This document shows, in pieces, positions 62,701 through 64,000 of a DNA stretch of 64,000 nucleotides. The stretch covers positions 24,599,501 to 24,663,500 of the forward strand of contig NW_027488367.1 of NCBI RefSeq assembly GCF_051014445.1, given 5' to 3'. Source of the stretch: Colletes latitarsis (taxonomy: Eukaryota; Arthropoda; Insecta; Hymenoptera; Colletidae). The notes below the pieces were generated by a model that saw only the letters and a program-made list of their open reading frames with translations, was not told the origin of the DNA and searched no databases. The position numbers were made by a program, and so were the translations under genes. Numbering within the stretch: position 1 is the first letter of the stretch; each line of letters starts with the position of its first letter.

Positions 62701-64000
62701 ATTTTAGAGGATAACGCATGTTAGGTCTAGGTTAGCCCTGGGATTTTCACTCATCAGACTCATACTTTCGCATTCTTCTTATACTTGTTGAACTGATCCT
62801 GGGTTTTTTCTGGTTTGGATCACGTAGTAATGTGGTACCACACTGAAACAGTCGATTAAACCTGGTTTCGATCAATATTTTAGAGGATAACGCAAGTTAA
62901 GTCTGGGATTGGTCTGGGATTTGACCTCATCAGACTCATACTTTCGCACACTTCACATACTCGTTGAACAGATCCTGGGTTATTTTCTGGTTTGGATCAC
63001 ATAGTAATGTGGTACCACACTGAAACAGTCGATTAAACCAGGTTTCGATCAATATTTTTGAGGATAACGCATGTTAGGTCTGGGATAGGTCTGGGATTTG
63101 CCCTCATCAGACTCATACCTACGCACACTTCACATACTCGTTGAACAGATCCTGGGTTATTTTCTGGTTTGGATCACATAGTAATGTGGTACCACACTGA
63201 AACAGTCGATTAAACCAGGTTTCGATCAATATTTTCCAGGATAACGCATGCTGGGTCTAGGTTAGGCCTGGGATTTTCACTCATCAGACTCATACATTCG
63301 CATTCCTCACATACTTGTTAAACGGATCCTGGGTTTTTACTGGTTTGGATCACGTAGTAATGTGGTACCACACTGAAACAGTCGATTAAACCTGGTTTCG
63401 ATCAATATTTTAGAGAATAATTCATGTTAGGTCCAGGTTAGGTCTGGGATTTGCTCTCATCAGGCTCATTCTTTCGCATATTTCCCATACTTGATGGCTA
63501 GATCCTGGGCTGTTTCTGGATTGTATGACGTAGTAATGTGGTACCACGCTGAAACAGCGAATTAAACCTCGTTTCGATCAATATTTTAGAGGATAACGCA
63601 AGTTAGGTCTAGGTTAGGCCTGGGATTTGCCCTCATCAGGGTCATACTTTCGCAGTTTTAACATACATGTTGACCTGATCGAGGGTTTTTTCTGCTTTGG
63701 ATCACGTAGTAAAGTGGTACCACACTGAAACATTCAATTAAACCTGGTCTTGATAAATATTTTAGAGGATAACGCATGTTAGGTTTGGGTTAGGTCTAGG
63801 ATTTGCCCTCATCAGGCTCACAGTTTCGCGTTTTTCACATACTTGTCGAACAGATCCTGGGTTTTTTGTGGTTTGGATCACGTAGTAATGTGGTACCACA
63901 CTGAAACAGTCGATTAAACCTGGTTTCGATCAATATTTTAGAGGATAACGCAAGTTAAGTCAGGGATTGGTCTGGGATTTGACCTCATCAGACTCATACA
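59747..64000. repeat. Long duplicated block, copy 2, running off the window
   Basis: This is the partner of 55,160-58,885. The match is still in progress at base 64,000, so the block boundary is not contained here. Between the two copies (58,885-59,747) are ordinary monomers of the CACACTTCACATACTCG and ATTCTTCACATACTTG classes. Confidence 0.85.

Larger units (their letters stand above)
18338..64000. repeat. 176-bp satellite array, right part (about 259 monomers)
   Basis: The same satellite in the same orientation resumes immediately after the retroposon with the second copy of the target-site duplication. It runs without a gap to the window edge, so the array extends beyond it. Spacings between recurring variants are whole multiples of about 176 bp, for example 1,232 (7), 1,408 (8), 1,935 (11), 4,229 (24) and 5,115 (29). 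Compared with the left part it contains cleaner higher-order repeats, annotated separately. No other interruption, inversion or foreign insertion was seen in this part. Confidence 0.98.

Noticed and set aside
1..64000. Hammerhead ribozyme in the satellite: the minus strand has CTGATGAG in most monomers and CGAAAC or GCGAAAG nearby, as in self-cleaving animal satellites.
   Set aside because: I tried both CGAAA boxes. The bases after CTGATGA and before CGAAA do not pair to make stem II, and the bases around the would-be cleavage site do not pair with those before CTGATGA to make stem I. A covariance-model search on both strands would settle it.
1..64000. CENP-B-like box around TTTCG in the monomer.
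   Set aside because: The mammalian box needs TTCG, an A at a fixed distance and CGGG. The TTCG copies here are followed by AT-rich sequence without CGGG at the required spacing on either strand.
1..64000. CRISPR array.
   Set aside because: The repeats are adjacent 176-bp units without unique spacers, and there are no cas genes. This is a satellite.
1..64000. Promoter-like AT boxes (GATAAATATTTT) and T runs (GGGTTTTTTCTGG) as promoters or terminators.
   Set aside because: They recur in every monomer with no gene nearby. Satellite transcription is possible but nothing here shows it.

Overview
The window is almost entirely one tandemly repeated satellite DNA with a unit of about 176 bp (176 and 177 bp are the common lengths). 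It runs head to tail in one orientation from base 1 to base 64,000, roughly 360 monomers by simple division. I see no protein-coding gene, tRNA, rRNA, CRISPR array or bacterial regulatory signal. A homogeneous, high-copy array with multi-monomer (higher-order) repeats points to a eukaryotic nuclear genome, in centromeric, pericentromeric or subtelomeric heterochromatin. An arthropod, perhaps an insect, is my guess from TTAGG-containing motifs in the monomers and from the 3' tail style of the one inserted element. That guess is weak.

The only interruption is a GC-rich, poly(A)-tailed retroposon at 17,775-18,337. It is flanked by a perfect 15-bp target-site duplication (17,760-17,774 and 18,338-18,352). 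An unoccupied paralogous site with closely matching flanks lies at 30,670-30,684, which fixes the insertion boundaries. The body is tiled by strong inverted repeats. It ends in a TTTTTAGTGGGTAGG...ATCCCACACACC hairpin that resembles 3' ends I recall from R1-superfamily non-LTR retrotransposons. It is probably a 5'-truncated copy, or a retroposed structured RNA.

Layout. 1-3,200: mixed monomer types. 3,200-17,170: overlapping multi-monomer duplications with offsets of 352, 704, 2,112, 2,463, 2,815, 3,168 and 4,045 bp. 17,170-20,830: mixed monomers around the retroposon. 20,830-30,180: a regular nested unit of 3,349 + 880 bp (4,229 bp), two full copies plus a partial third. 30,180-40,840: mostly irregular monomers with one 1,408-bp-offset duplication. 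40,840-53,550: an 11-monomer higher-order repeat of 1,935 bp with a variant unit recurring every 7,742 bp and a last copy shortened to 7 monomers. 53,550-55,160: irregular. 55,160-64,000: two long diverged copies of one block, with offset stepping 4,587 to 4,411 to 5,115 bp through whole-monomer gains and losses.

Nothing here works as a gene set. The content is satellite evolution: unequal exchange in steps of whole monomers, and exchange of sequence cassettes between monomer types. Short open frames on the minus strand recur because the repeat recurs and are not reported as genes. Coordinates of long block edges were read by eye and are accurate to tens of bases. Landmark spacings quoted to the base were taken from matching short motifs.
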